From positions 126,001-190,000 of the forward strand of contig JAJEKV010000339.1 in NCBI GenBank assembly GCA_021234155.1: 64,000 bases of DNA, given 5' to 3'. The notes under the pieces were generated by a model, which saw only the letters and a list, made by a program, of their open reading frames with translations, was not told the DNA's origin and searched no databases. This DNA comes from Isoetes taiwanensis (Eukaryota; Streptophyta; Lycopodiopsida; Isoetales; Isoetaceae). Below, in pieces: positions 53,001-64,000 of the stretch. Position numbers and translations under genes: made by a program. Numbering within the stretch: the first letter of the stretch is position 1; every line of letters begins with the position of its first letter.

Positions 53001-54500
53001 GAAGGCAAATTACGCATGCGGTTCTTTCTTATTGCCACAATTGGGCCATCCATGGCTGAAGTAAATATAATATATCCCTCTTGCTAGAATATCCAAAGCA
53101 GGCAAGTTTTTTACGGCTCTTTAGTCTTTTTCACGAGACGAATCCCTTCAAATCACCAAAATTCTTTGCTTACATGCTTCCTTATATCCAACACATGTGA
53201 ATATAATGATCCTGCTTTTCATAGCGCAAAAGACATAATTCTTGGCTTCGGCTCCTTATGCAACACAATAGAATGAATAACGGAAAATTCTTTTTAGGGA
53301 TAGAAGAATCTATTCGACAATCTATTGCAAGCATGTGATTTCTTCTCCTATGTTGCTTTATACCTAGAAACATGGTATCAAATAACAGAGCAAGGATATA
53401 ATATAGATTGTAAAAAACAAGCATTTTCTCACATGGGTCCTAGGAAATAAAGTAGGCGACCAAAATCGTTAGATTCAAATAAATGCCACAGGAAAGAGCG
53501 CACCATTGATATACTATATTTCTAGAAAACAAAAACAACATGGGATATTTCTTATTTGCATGTCGGATATCCGGCCGAGAAAAGCTAAAATCTTACAAGG
53601 TGTCATTAAAGGCATGGGGTCTCGAAAAATTCAAAGCCGATAAAGATGCACGAAGAAACAAGCGGGGGAAGGAAATGCGGATCGCCGGAATGCGGACGAT
53701 GAATCGACCACAATAACTTATGCATAGTGCGGTATGTAAAGAAAAGTTGCACTTTGACACGCACATCATTACCATTTTCTCGGGTAAACATGATATAGCA
53801 TACCATGCGCCAATGCAAAAATTACCTAATCATCATGTCATGGATGAGAATTTGTGGAGGCAAAAGCGAACAAACTAAGGCACCAAATCGGTAAAGCGAG
53901 AGAAAAAGAAAAGTATTAACGTAAGTTAAACTGGAAAACTATGCATCAAACGCGCACCTTATGAAGCAGAATGAGTAATAAATGTGACAGAATAATGTGA
54001 CGGCGCGCTTTGGCAAGCATTTTGCGCTACACCGACCGGCAATCAATTAACATAGTGCATACAAGAAGATTCGATTCTTAATCGAACATGAAGGAGTTGC
54101 TTCACCAAGCTTTGCGGCTCATCAAATAGCTTGCTCGGCTTCTAGATACTCGTTTCTTGCTATTAAATCTAATTTCTTGCTTGAATCCAAAAGCATGCAA
54201 TAAAAATTACCTTGTTCGATCACGGGTCTTAAACCGAGCAATCCCTACCGATTTCTTTCCCTGGTCATTTTGGGTTTTCCCATCTCAGTGCTTGTCCCTG
54301 CGGGACTTCTTGATTCCATCATCTGCGCCAAGCCAAAACTTTGCTCTTTTTCTACCATCTCTTAGAAGCCGAAGATCTGAAAAGCTTCTTGAATAAGAAT
54401 GCGTTATAGCGAGGACCCAGCACCGGTATGCCGGTTTCGAAAGTGGCTGCCACCAACAGCGGCCACCGCCAGTTTACCTCCGATATCAAGTTTTTAGCAG
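50061..54500. other. Intergenic, no gene recognised
   Basis: Minus-strand frames at 52149-52621 and 53182-53424 look mildly protein-like (for example IRQMRGADRYENPQ), but no family is recognised. Probably old transposon remains. Confidence 0.3.
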
Positions 54501-54504
54501 TCAT

Positions 54505-54548
54505 TGGCATATTCCAGGCATATATTGGCACATACCTGGAATATGCCA
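54505..54548. repeat. Perfect 14-bp inverted repeat (hairpin)
   Basis: tggcatattccagg (54505-54518) and cctggaatatgcca (54535-54548) with a 16-nt spacer. Role unknown. Confidence 0.85.
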
Positions 54549-54718
54549 TAAACCCACATAAACAAGGGCTTGCCCCCCTAGGGGCAACCCAAAAAGAAGA
54601 CCAAACATGAAGAATCCGAAAGCTTTATTGACTTTCTATTGTTTAACACAAGGATGCATGTAACCACTTTTGTAGACTAAGGCCTGACGAGCCCGTCAGA
54701 GTAAGCCAATGTCAGATC

Positions 54719-54857
54719 CCCACATAAGGGCCTACAAGGATGCCATTTTCTATGTAATGATTGGCCCAGGTCTCGTCAGGTCCTTACCCCACATAAGGAC
54801 CTGTAGGGGGTACCATTTTCTACGTAATGGTTGGCCCAAGAAAATTCCCCTTTCCAG
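54719..54857. repeat. Tandem duplication, ~69 bp x 2
   Basis: cccacataagg(g/a)cct, accattttctacgtaatg and ttggccca recur 69 bp apart (cacataagg at 54721 and 54790). Confidence 0.8.
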
Positions 54858-54859
54858 AA

Positions 54860-55980
54860 CATTTTCTCCTGTTCCTTTCTTATTTCAAAGGCACAAGCAG
54901 TTTCGGTAGAGCAATAGTTTCAAGAACAAAATTTGCTGGAAATTTCGAGTGCTAGAAGTTCCGGTGGAGTAGCATTTGTTTGATGCATTTGATTAGCGCT
55001 TCAATATCTTTTATGATTTTTGGTTAAAATGCTGCAACATTCTTCGATCTTGTTGTGTTTCTTGTTCTTCTCTAGAATCTTATTGTGTTTACCCCACTTC
55101 TCTCTCTTCTTTTTTTTTTTTTTTTTGCAAAAGTTGAGATGCAGTTTTAGAGGCTTCATTGTTACAAATGTTTTTTGTTGTTGAGATTTTTTGTTACAGA
55201 TACTTGGAAAAAATCATACTTTCATTGTTCTTGAAGGGATTTTTGGACATGATTGCGGACATATATGTTGGAGTTTCCTGAAATCTTGGTAAATATCTCA
55301 AATTGACAATATACCTTTTCGACCTAACCAATCTGGCAAGATATTGACGGTCTTTGCTTTCTAGATATAAGCATGCAGAACTATGTACTGCATTTCACTT
55401 TGTAGGAAAGATGATTCTAACATTGCTGCAGTACATAAGAAAGCAAAAGAAGAAGCATTTAGAAGCAATAAAGAAAGAAGAAATGAAAGATTTTTGTTTC
55501 ATGTTCTCCAGTTCTTATTTGATGGCTTTTAAAGCCTTAAACTCCTTGTTGTAAGAATGGTCTCTGATGCTAGATTTTAGATGGAAGAATGGTCGTCATT
55601 GCTGGATTACAATTCACAGATGTTATTGAACGAAATATGATTCATAATTTTAGTTTCTTGCATTGTTATTCATCTTGATGCACAATGCCTTAAAACGTAT
55701 AGATATACAGAGGACAACTATATTTATACACAAAAAAAATATTTAATTTAAAATTGGACAATGATCAAATGACATATCTTGGACAAGAACATTACATAAA
55801 GGATAATTTGAATTGACCAACCCCATCTCAAACAGTTTTTAAGGGAATTGTATAGAGTTTGCTGGCTGGCCTAGAGAATGCCCCTGGAGGGTATCTCATC
55901 ATTGCCTACACTCCAAGATTCTCGCATATGCACTCTACTACTTAGAATGCATACGCCTTCATGCTCTTACACTAAGACAT
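54860..55980. other. Intergenic, left flank of Gypsy element
   Basis: No gene. T-rich tract at about 55110-55126. An LTR for the Gypsy element should lie here but could not be delimited. Confidence 0.35.
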
Positions 55981-55984
55981 AACA

Positions 55985-56415
55985 AAGCTTAACTAAAGCA
56001 CCTGACAGGTTGGCATCGACCAATTCGGAGATGACTTGACCGTCGAATTGCTTCATGACCCAAGTTGCCACTTGACCAAGTATTGAAGGAACTGGGACCT
56101 TCTTGTCTTCCTAAATTCCGTATCGAGAATTAACTCATAAACTATCTCGATTTGCTCCTCCATCATCTCCAACAAGTTTGGAGTCTCTAAGACCTCTTAT
56201 GGGTTTGGACTGTGCCTCTTTAATAGGCTTACGTGGAAGACTTTGTGGACTTTGAGATGGGCTGACAAATCGAGCTTGTAGGCTTGATTCCCTACTCGCT
56301 CTAGGATCTTGAAAGGTCCCGAGAGCAAGTTTCTTGCAATTCCCAATTCGAAGCTTTGCTTGCTTGACCTTAATCTTAAGCTAAACAATATCCCCAACTT
56401 GGAACTCCCTTGCAA
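55985..56415 (-). pseudogene. Gypsy integrase C-terminus and chromodomain relic
   Basis: Minus strand, from 56415: integrase C-terminal region GPFKILERVGNQAYKLDL, HLKVHKVFHVSLLKRHSP, then IVYELILDTEFRK, QFLQYLVKWQ, which resembles a chromodomain (ILDxRxxxxR...YLVKWxG). Chromodomains in Gypsy elements guide integration to marked chromatin, which places the element among chromoviruses. Frame is interrupted. Confidence 0.7.
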
Positions 56416-57240
56416 TTCTATGCTTGTCGGCTATGCTCTTTTGCCGACTTCTTGCTGCCATAAGATAACCTCTAACCTCTTCCAATAACTGCTGCATATC
56501 AGTCAACCTTTGTGGAGAAACTTCAACTTTAGACATTGGATTATGCCAAGTGTCTGGTGTCAAGCATTGATAACCATAGTTAATCATAAAGGGGGACATT
56601 TGTGAAGGTTCCCACTTGGTACTATTATATGCAAACTCTACCAAGTAAATGTAGTCACCCCATTTGGATTGCTTGTTCCACACATAGCTTTTCAACATGT
56701 CTTCTAGAATCCGATTGGTGCGCTCCGTTTGACCGTCAGTTTGGGGATGATAAGCCATGCTCATAGCCAACTTGGTCTGAATTGTGTTGAGGAAGTCCTT
56801 CCAAAAGTCACTTACAAGGGATCCCTACCGGATATAATTTCCCTTGGCATCCCATGTAATCTAAATATTTCTTTTACAAAAAGCAAGGCGGTATCCAATG
56901 TTGTATCTGTGGTTCGACATGGCAAAAAGTGAGCCATTTTAGATAACTTATCGACCACTACCTTTAAGGCATCATGGCCCCTTGCTATTCTTGGGAGTCC
57001 GATTATAAAATCCATGCTCACAACTTCCCACTTAGCGGTTGGCACTACCAAGGGTACCAAGGTTCCTGAAATTCAAAATTGCTCGGCCTTTGTTTGCTAA
57101 CAAAGCTGACATTGCCAAATGTAGTTTACTATCTCCTTCTTCATGCCAGGCCAATAGTAACTACTTCTTATCTTGAAGTAGGTTTTCATGAACCCTACAT
57201 GGCCGGCTGTTGGACTATTGTGAGTATCATGAAGAATTAA
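56381..57240 (-). pseudogene. Gypsy integrase (dead)
   Basis: H2C2 zinc finger: HDTHNSPTAGHVGFMKTYF ... CQLC (about 57110-57235). Core: VSMDFIIGLP with the first Asp; GMPREIISGRDPL, where the expected SDRD is SGRD, so the second catalytic Asp is Gly; AYHPQTDGQTERTNRILEDM with the third catalytic Glu. A stop or frameshift near 56790-56820 splits the core. Orientation minus, downstream of RNase H as usual. Confidence 0.85.
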
Positions 57241-57245
57241 CTTCC

Positions 57246-57920
57246 TTATTCCTGATCATTCAGGGATACAAAGTTTGTTCTTATGGTAGAGAAGAATGCC
57301 TTCTCGCTTATATGCTTTATAAGCTTCTCTATCTTTATATGTCCTTGCCTCTTTGCAAAGATTAGCCCATATCTCCTTGAATTCTTTGCTAAAATGTAAG
57401 ACCTCTTCAATCTTTTTACCGAAATTATTACACAAGGTGGAGATGGCATTGCAATGCACTCGAGTTTCCAATGGCCTGCGAGAGAGAGCATGAGCAACCA
57501 GATTTAATTTATCTGGCTTATAGACTATCTCAAAGTCATACTCCTCGAGGAACTCCATCCATCGCCTTTGCCTCAAGTTGAGGAGTGGTTACGTAAAAAT
57601 ATATTGGAGGCTTTGATGATCTGTATGTAACTGGATCTACCAAGCAGGTAGTGCCTCCAAATACGAAGAGCTCTTACTATGGCCAGGAGTTCTTGATCAT
57701 GCGTTGGGTAACGTTGCTCGGAGTCATTCATCTTCTTAGAGTCATAGGCTACCACTCTTCCTTCTTGCATGAGAACTCTGCCTATTGCTAGCTTACTAGT
57801 AACAGTTGCTACAAGCTTATCCTTGCTTGAGTCTGGTAGGATGAGCAGTGGTGTTGTTGTCAAGGCTTCCTTGAGCTTCTCAAAAGAAGCTTGAACGTTC
57901 TCTAGCCAATGTGCCCCCAA
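57246..57920 (-). pseudogene. Gypsy RNase H
   Basis: FEKLKEALTTTPLLILPDSS, GRVVAYDSKKMNDSEQRYPT (family: ASRxLxxxExxY), HDQELLAIVRALRIWRHYLL, then WMEFLEEYDFEIVYKPDKLN and HALSRRP. A frameshift lies near 57573. The usual DASxxGxGavL start is degraded (TVTSKLAIGRVLMQ), so catalysis would be lost. Confidence 0.85.
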
Positions 57921-57951
57921 TCTTTTACCTTGACATTCTTGGTAAGGTCCC

Positions 57952-58860
57952 TTACAACCTTCCTCTAATAGCTGGCCAATCTACTATGGCTTCTATCTTT
58001 ATCGCTATTCTTTTAGCTGATGCAACATGTCCAAGGTACTCAACCTTAGTTGTAGCAAAATGGCACTTAGAAAGCTTGCCAAACAAGTGGTGCCGTCTTA
58101 TCTTCTCCAAGACTTTCCTTAAGTGTGCTACATGTTCTTCCATTGACTTGCTATAGATGAGGATGTTGTCGAAGAAGATGATGACGAACTCATCCAAGAA
58201 CTCTCTGAAGATGTCATTCATTAGCCTCATGGACGTTGCTGGAGCATTTGATAAGCCGAAAGGCATAACTATAAATTCGTAGGCGTTCTAAAGGCGGTTT
58301 TATGAATGTCTCCTTCCTTGATTCTTACTTGATGGTATCCTCATCTCAAGTCTATCTTAGACAAGACTTTTGCTCCTTGGAGTTGATCTATCAAGTCATC
58401 TGCCCAGCAAGGCGTATTTGTTTTTTACCGTCTGCTTGTTCAACTGAAGGTAGTCTATACACATCCTTAGACTTCCATCCTTCTTCACAAAGAGAATGGG
58501 TGCCCCGAAGGGTGATACGCTTGCTCTGATGAATCCGAGCTCAAGCAATTCTTGCAATTGCTTCTTGAGCTCAACTAACTCTGGGGTACTCATCCTGTAG
58601 GAGGCCTTGCTAGTAGCTTAACATCGGGTGCTAGTGCGATCTCACACTCCACGTCCTATAGGTTGGTCAATTCACGGATTTTATCCTGAAACACATCATA
58701 AAACTCCTTGATTAGCCTTGCTATTGATCTGGGCAGCTGATTTAAGCTTGTCTCCCTTTACTTTTCCTGATCTGATTCACTTTCCTCTAGTCTAAGGATA
58801 TATTCCACCTTGTCGTTCATTAAGCTTTCGTGCAATTGCTTCAAAGAGATACATTGCATA
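57952..58860 (-). pseudogene. Gypsy reverse transcriptase (dead)
   Basis: From right to left: [34 protein letters not shown], then [40 protein letters not shown], a damaged middle near 58270-58390, MPFGLSNAPATSMRLMND and FVIIFFDNILIYSKS. The catalytic FFDD is FFDN, so the second Asp is lost. YLGHVAS and IVDWPAIRG close the domain. Several stops. Confidence 0.88.
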
Positions 58861-58864
58861 GGAA

Positions 58865-59475
58865 AAGAGGGAGGAATGCATAAAGAAGAAGCTATGTTTT
58901 ATATGCTTCCAGTTGGGTCATCGTACACATGATTGTCCCTTCATGATGCAAGCAGCACTGGCAAAACTCATTGATTGGGAGTCACCAACAGAAGTGGGCG
59001 ACGACAAAGACGACCAACAGGAGCCACAAGACTTCATAGAAGGTGAGTGCAGAATTTGTGCAGCTATTGAGTCAGGTGATGTCAAAAATCAGTCCACGGT
59101 TATTTCGGCAGAGGGCATCATCGATAGCAAGCTCTATGTAGTCCTCGTAGATACAGGTAGCTCGCACAACTTCGCTTCTCCCAGGTTGGCCGCCTTAATG
59201 AAGAATAAAACCCTTAAATTCAAACCCAGGCCGATCAGTATGGCAAGTAGTGCAATTCGCCACGCCAAGGAAAAGAGAATCAACTTTGATATAGACCTCA
59301 GTGGAACCAAATGGGCTATGGGGGGCAGAGGTAATGGACATTGGTAAATATGACCTCATAGTGGGGATGGAGTTCTTGAAGCTAGCTAAAGCCATGATTG
59401 ACTACGACAAGCATGAAATCTCCATCATGGCACCCAATGGGAACCGCTTTGTAGTCAAAGGTAAGAAAGTTCTTT
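58865..59475 (+). pseudogene. Gypsy zinc knuckle and protease, inverted
   Basis: Plus strand: KKKLCFICFQLGHRTHDCP (CX2CX4HX4C), an acidic linker, then retropepsin-like VVLVDTGSSHNFASPRLAAL with the DTGSS active site, and MDIGKYDLIVGMEFLKL, a typical Gypsy protease end. One frameshift near 59300-59320. All neighbours of the same element (gag at right, RT at left) are on the minus strand. If this block is flipped, the order gag-CCHC-PR-RT is restored, so it was inverted in place. Confidence 0.85.
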
Positions 59476-59477
59476 AC

Positions 59478-60525
59478 TGTCCAAAAAGAATTTCACTGAT
59501 TTTTCCTTGGGCCTCCCTGCTACCTCTGTTCTCTGTAAGATCCTTTCCTATCCATCTTCCTCTGATACTGGTGCCTTGCTGGTGTGGAGGATGCTTGCCT
59601 TGGCTGATAAGGCTCTGTTGCTTTCCCTTTGTAAGCTTGATGTTTCTGCCCGGGGTTGTCGGTGCTTCCTCCAAGCTTAGTGCCTTGTGTTCGGCTTCCC
59701 CAACTGTTTTCGGGTTGATGGCCCCATGGCCCATACCAATCTCTTAATGTTATTGTTCAATCCCTCAATATAACCGTCCACTGCCTGCCTTTCAGTGATC
59801 CTTGGGACATTTAGCCTTAGTCTCATAAATTCCTCTGTATATTTGGCCACTAATAGATTCGCTTGGTCTAACCTGTGGAACTGCTAAATCTGCCTGCCCT
59901 GTGCGACCTTGGGACGTAGTGCTTGCGGAAAGCCTTACTGAAGGTTTTGAATCTGCAATTGTTCCTTCTTAACTTGTTTGACTTGGCATATCCTTTCCAC
60001 CAAATCCGGGCTGGTCCAATCAGGTTTGTTGTTGCCACCTTTCTTATGTCCTTAGTCTTTCATCCCATATAAGTTCCCAAATTCCTCCATCTCATCTAAC
60101 CAAGTTTCTGCTTCCATTCCAGACCCATCTTTCCCCAAAAACTCACCCAACTTTCGGGTTTTCTATACATTACTCATTGCACTATCCACTTTCTTCTGAT
60201 AGTCCCCGATTCTACGGTTTCTGTCCCTGCCTTGTGAGGTGTCTGACTCACTTTCAGAACTATTTCGAGATCCACTTCCTGTAGCGTCTGACCGGCTGGA
60301 GCTAGGAGGAGATGGGCTCCTCCTACTTCTTTTTTTCTTTTTGTTCTTCTCAGGCACATGGACTTCTTCGTGCTCTGGTTGAGGAGCTTCGTCTGGTCCT
60401 CTCGTTAGTGGAGGCCGCATTGGTCCATACTCCTGAGCATACATCAAAGGCATAGCCCAATGTATCAGTTGCTGCATCTGGTTCCTCATTTGGATTAACC
60501 TTCCATTGATCGCTTTAGCTGCCAT
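59478..60525 (-). pseudogene. Gypsy Gag
   Basis: Starts MAAKAINGRLIQMRNQMQQL. A basic/serine-rich low-complexity part (KKKKRSRRSPSPPSSSRSD) follows, then after stops the retrotrans_gag domain: GMEAETWLDEMEEFGNLY, LVAKYTEEFMRLRLNVPRIT, AVDGYIEGLNNNIKRLVW. Ends near 59478 where the inverted zinc-knuckle/protease block begins. Confidence 0.75.
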
Positions 60526-61925
60526 CTCTTGTTCTTCGTCATGATCTCGGCTGAACAGGTTCCGAGGTTGCCAATGATGCTGTCTGCCCTGACCTGGGAC
60601 CCTGAGCCAGTATTCCTGGCTGCAAGTATTAGTTATCTTGATTGTTATTCAAAGTTACACATCGTGACGTCATTTATATGTTAATTCTTGTTAGCCATAA
60701 AAGAAATCAAGTTGGAACTCAACTTATAAGTTAACAATGAGTTATAATAGTTGATACATCAACATATGATTGGAAGCTTGAAATTTTTTATAGAAAGATA
60801 ATAGTACATGAAGTTTAAAAGCATCTTGGTACATATTAAGACATAGGAAGTGATAAGGGTTTATTATGGAGAGCCCTTCATAGACTTGAAGAAGTTCTTC
60901 ATGTCCTTGAGTCGAAGACCCTTGCTAACTTTGCATAGAATATTTTGGGATGATCTCCCTTCTAATGCTCGAGCCATTTGAGGTGGTGGGAGCGGTGGTG
61001 CCGTAGCCACTACTACTGTCATCGATGCATCCCTTAGATGACCCCTGGCGAAGTCGAGGTTGTAGAGTACCATGGATCTTTGAAGAGGATGACGTGATCT
61101 GTGTTCTCCCTCATCTTGGCATGCTGGCCGAAACCTGTAAGTGCAATCAAGAGTGCCATGGCCTCCTCTCCTTGTGGACTAAAGTCCTTATGGAATACTA
61201 TCATCTGGACTTGGCTTAGAACTGGGAGATAATATCAAAGAGCCTTCCCCCCTTTGGGGTCCCACCGACTGCGATCCTGTACCCTTCCGTTTTGTCGCTT
61301 CACCATAGATGTCTATTGCTAGGATAGCTTCATGGTCTCTCCACATGGTGGTAAAAAAACGGGAGCAGTAACCATAGCCCTTGGCCTTTGGTACATTGAA
61401 GGTATATTTCTACCATAAATAGAACCACATCAATTCATCCCCTTGTACATTTGATAAATCAACTTACTTTAAGTACATACATGCGTAAAAGAATCTTCTA
61501 TAATTCTGAAAGTACATAGTTCTATACAAAAGGTACATGTTATTCAAAATCTATATGTGAGAACATGTCTGCATCACACAATTGCCTAAAAGTCCAGAGT
61601 AAACTTCAGAATTATATGTTCCTTAAGCACATACCAAAACTTCTATACTGTGTAAGAATACATTCTATGCTTATTCTAAGGAATGTAATTTATATACATT
61701 CTATGCTTGAGTATGGAATAAACACTTCTACACATGTACATCAAATAGAAGTTGTTCCAGAAGAGAGTAAAAAATTATAAAGATATACATATAAGATTAC
61801 CTATAATTAAGTAGTATAATGCATTACCTAAACATTTTTACTAAAAAGTTTAAACATTAAGCGAGCGTACATAGAAGACAGGAATTTCAATAGATAATTT
61901 GAATGGAAATGTACATTCTTACTTC
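60526..61925. other. Unassigned stretch right of Gypsy element
   Basis: No primer-binding site or LTR could be identified to close the Gypsy element. 60864-61400 has protein-like patches on the minus strand (YNLDFARGHLRDA; GYGYCSRFFTTMWRDHEAIL), not recognised. Confidence 0.3.
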
Positions 61926-62643
61926 TCAGAAATGTACTAACGAATTGATGATTCTAACCTGAGGTATGTCCTGGAATTGGATTCGAAGAGTCTTCTTCTT
62001 TCTCACATCCCTGTACTTTGGAGAGACCTTTGTGTTGGAAAGCCAAAAGTCATGAACTAGCTTTTTAGTTGATTCATCAAGTTTATCTGATCTAGATTGT
62101 CTTCCTGCCAATGTCCAGATATTTGCTCCACTAAAAGCCGTTTTTTTCCTCTGTAGCCTTGATCATATTACTGGCTCGTACTTGGAGTACCTTGGAGGCA
62201 ATTCCTTGTGCTTGAGACTACCATTCTCTCCAACTATCATTGATAATAAGGAATTATTAGCTGCCAGTTTGTCATGACTGTTTGTATGCTTTACATCCTG
62301 AAGTTCATCTCAAAAGTTTTCCGCCATTGCATGCTTGACAATTGCTTCATGAGAATTTCCAATAATAGATTCAAAGAAGAAATGCAATCTTTCATCCTGT
62401 AGCATCCTCATAGCCATGATCTTCCTTTTGATCAGGCCTCAATTTACTGGCCTGCTCCTCAATACAATTTGCAACAATGTCAACTTTGCATTTGATTTCT
62501 TTGGTTACGTATCCAAACTTGCTGCTACAGGTTGAGGAAGGATGCTTGTGTTTCCCTCTATTGGACTCTCCTGAAAGGAGATACTCAGATTCTTCCACAT
62601 TAGAATTGCAATCGATACTCGAATTAGAATCAGAATGCTCCAT
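61926..62643 (-). pseudogene. Unknown coding relic
   Basis: Two minus-strand open segments with protein-like composition: 62392-62643 (MEHSDSNSSIDCNSNVEESE, then KFGYVTKEIKCKVDIVANCI) and 61926-62111 (SDKLDESTKKLVHDFWLSNT, KVSPKYRDVRKKKTLRIQ), separated by stops. The VHDFWxxNTKVSPxxRDVxRKK pattern gives the impression of a transposon-borne protein, but I cannot name the family. Confidence 0.35.
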
Positions 62644-63129
62644 CCTTCAATTCCGAGACTGGATGCTTCTTTTACAATTGATAAAACTCTGTCGATGCCA
62701 AGATTGCTTTGCTTGATCAAATTGAAATTCCGATGATACAAAATGAGAGGGAAATTTTAGTTGGTTTTGATTAGTTTGGTATCTCGACGGTTTCAGAAAT
62801 ACAATCTTGACAAGAATTAAGCACCTCAACAACTAATGAATAAGAGTTGCAACATGGTAGAATATAAATAGAGTTGCAACGTGGCAGAAAATTACAAAAA
62901 ATAGAGCATGTTTGAACGAAAAATTCTAAACATATGTATGTAGAAAAGTATTCTAAATGTGCTTAAATGTCCCCCATTCTCTACTTCAATTTAAACAAAA
63001 ATGTATATACCGTATTGTGTTTCTACCCCTTTACTTTTAATCTCCCTTGCATAATGTCCATGGCCCTTAGCCAGTTGGAAGGAGAAAGGCACAGCTTGGT
63101 CTTCCAGATGGAATATGCAAAAATATGGA

Positions 63130-63480
63130 TGTTTTCAAGTGCAAAATAATGAAGATCTCACTTGCTTGAAGCAGTATCTTGATACATGCTTTCTGTATAA
63201 GCTTCAGGATGTCACTACTTTGGAAAATGGTCAAGACATCACACTATAAAGTCAATCAATCCCACATTTGTTTGTGGTCCACAGTCGTACATGTTATCAC
63301 ATTTGCCAACGAATAGACGTAGAATTATTTTGCAATTCATAATGGTGCATATTGTCTCAGAATTGAAATAGGAAGATGGGTCAGTGACGAGCATGAAAAT
63401 ATGGTATGTCAATGTTTCCAAATGGGAGAGCCATTGAAGATGAATGCCACACTCTTCAAATTTAATCCAACGTTTTTGAC
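63130..63480 (+). pseudogene. LINE ORF2 C-terminal relic
   Basis: Parallels 18290-18610 base by base with many changes: cagtatcttgatacatgctt (cf. caatatcttgacgcttgctt), caatcccacatttg, cgtagaattatt, ttgaaataggaagatggg and tgtttccaaatgggag. No frame survives. It is the most decayed copy of this LINE lineage. Confidence 0.75.
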
Positions 63481-63489
63481 TACCCAAAC

Positions 63490-64000
63490 ATGTTATATCG
63501 ATTTGATTACACCTATTCAGCCAATACAAGTGCTCTTGCAGATGCTCGTTATAATGACACTGGCAATAAGCACGCCACACCCTGCATGGACAAGTTTATA
63601 GAAAAGGTATGCAAGCATGGTGGTCCATTATCTAGCTTGTATTCATGGTGTAATCTCTATCTCAGCTCAGAAGATGACACTACTAGAAAACAATTTGATT
63701 TCACATCCTCTTCAATGTTATTTACCAGAGGATGGAGACAAATATTCTAGACTAATTGTGTCCATCTACAAATTTGATGTATAAAGGTTTAGTTAATCTT
63801 TAAGGCACATTGTATGGACGCCTCCATAATTGTGACGTATAAAGATAAAGTTAGTTATAATAACTGTAAGAATTTGAAGCCATAGTTCAGCAAGTGCTTG
63901 CCTCAACTACAGAGTAACAACCTGGATGTTAACTCAACATGCCCATTGAATGGAACATGAGATGGATACATGATAAACTTGGTCCACGTTGTTGATACTT
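63490..64000. other. Right edge, no gene recognised
   Basis: No family signature seen on either strand. Confidence 0.35.

Overview
This is nuclear DNA of a land plant with a large, transposon-dense genome. The evidence is a BOLA4-type (organelle BolA) gene with introns, a CACTA-type TNP2 transposase gene with short GT-AG introns, plant-type Copia elements, a chromodomain-bearing Gypsy element, several LINE lineages, and tRNA-iMet primer sites (TGGTATCAGAGC). A seed-free vascular plant such as a fern is possible, but nothing here proves it. No rRNA, tRNA, CRISPR or bacterial operon was seen.

Layout. 1-2.3 kb: fragment of a PP2A B56 subunit gene, a 113-bp tandem repeat and a 141-bp LTR that has both a primer site and a polypurine tract. 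3.6-8.3 kb: Copia remains in which a 2.75-kb gag-to-RT block is inverted. 9.4-13.3 kb: a kinase-like pseudogene, an array of repeats upstream of it, a purine tract and a 20-bp minisatellite. 13.6-16.8 kb: three copies of a 1,135-bp tandem repeat, flanked by a 1.1-kb duplication. 17.8-26.1 kb: a 3'-truncated LINE, then a CACTA-like element (minus strand) carrying a TNP2 transposase and a SET-domain gene; a second LINE lies in a small intron of the SET gene. 26.4-31.5 kb: a non-autonomous LTR element arranged LTR-internal-LTR-internal-LTR. 31.5-36 kb: LINE pieces. 36.1-36.8 kb: the one gene that reads intact, BOLA4-like. 42-44.9 kb: another LINE with a structured 3' end. 45-48.4 kb: PDI exon 1 and AMMECR1 exons between inverted copies of a fold-back repeat. 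49-50 kb: LINE relic. 56-60.5 kb: Gypsy element whose zinc-knuckle/protease block is inverted. 61.9-63.5 kb: an unknown relic and one more LINE relic.

How it fits together. Almost every transposon gene is broken by stops, frameshifts, deletions or mutated catalytic residues. The most notable points are: (1) a repeat array shared by a SET-domain gene next to TNP2 and by a kinase-like gene, which suggests one DNA-transposon family with different cargo; (2) a LINE 3' RNA fold supported by paired base changes; (3) an array of palindromes with paired changes inside a tandem LTR element; (4) internal inversions in two unrelated LTR retrotransposons; (5) a probable base-calling signature at CHG sites in one LTR copy; and (6) a chimera of gene fragments between inverted repeats.
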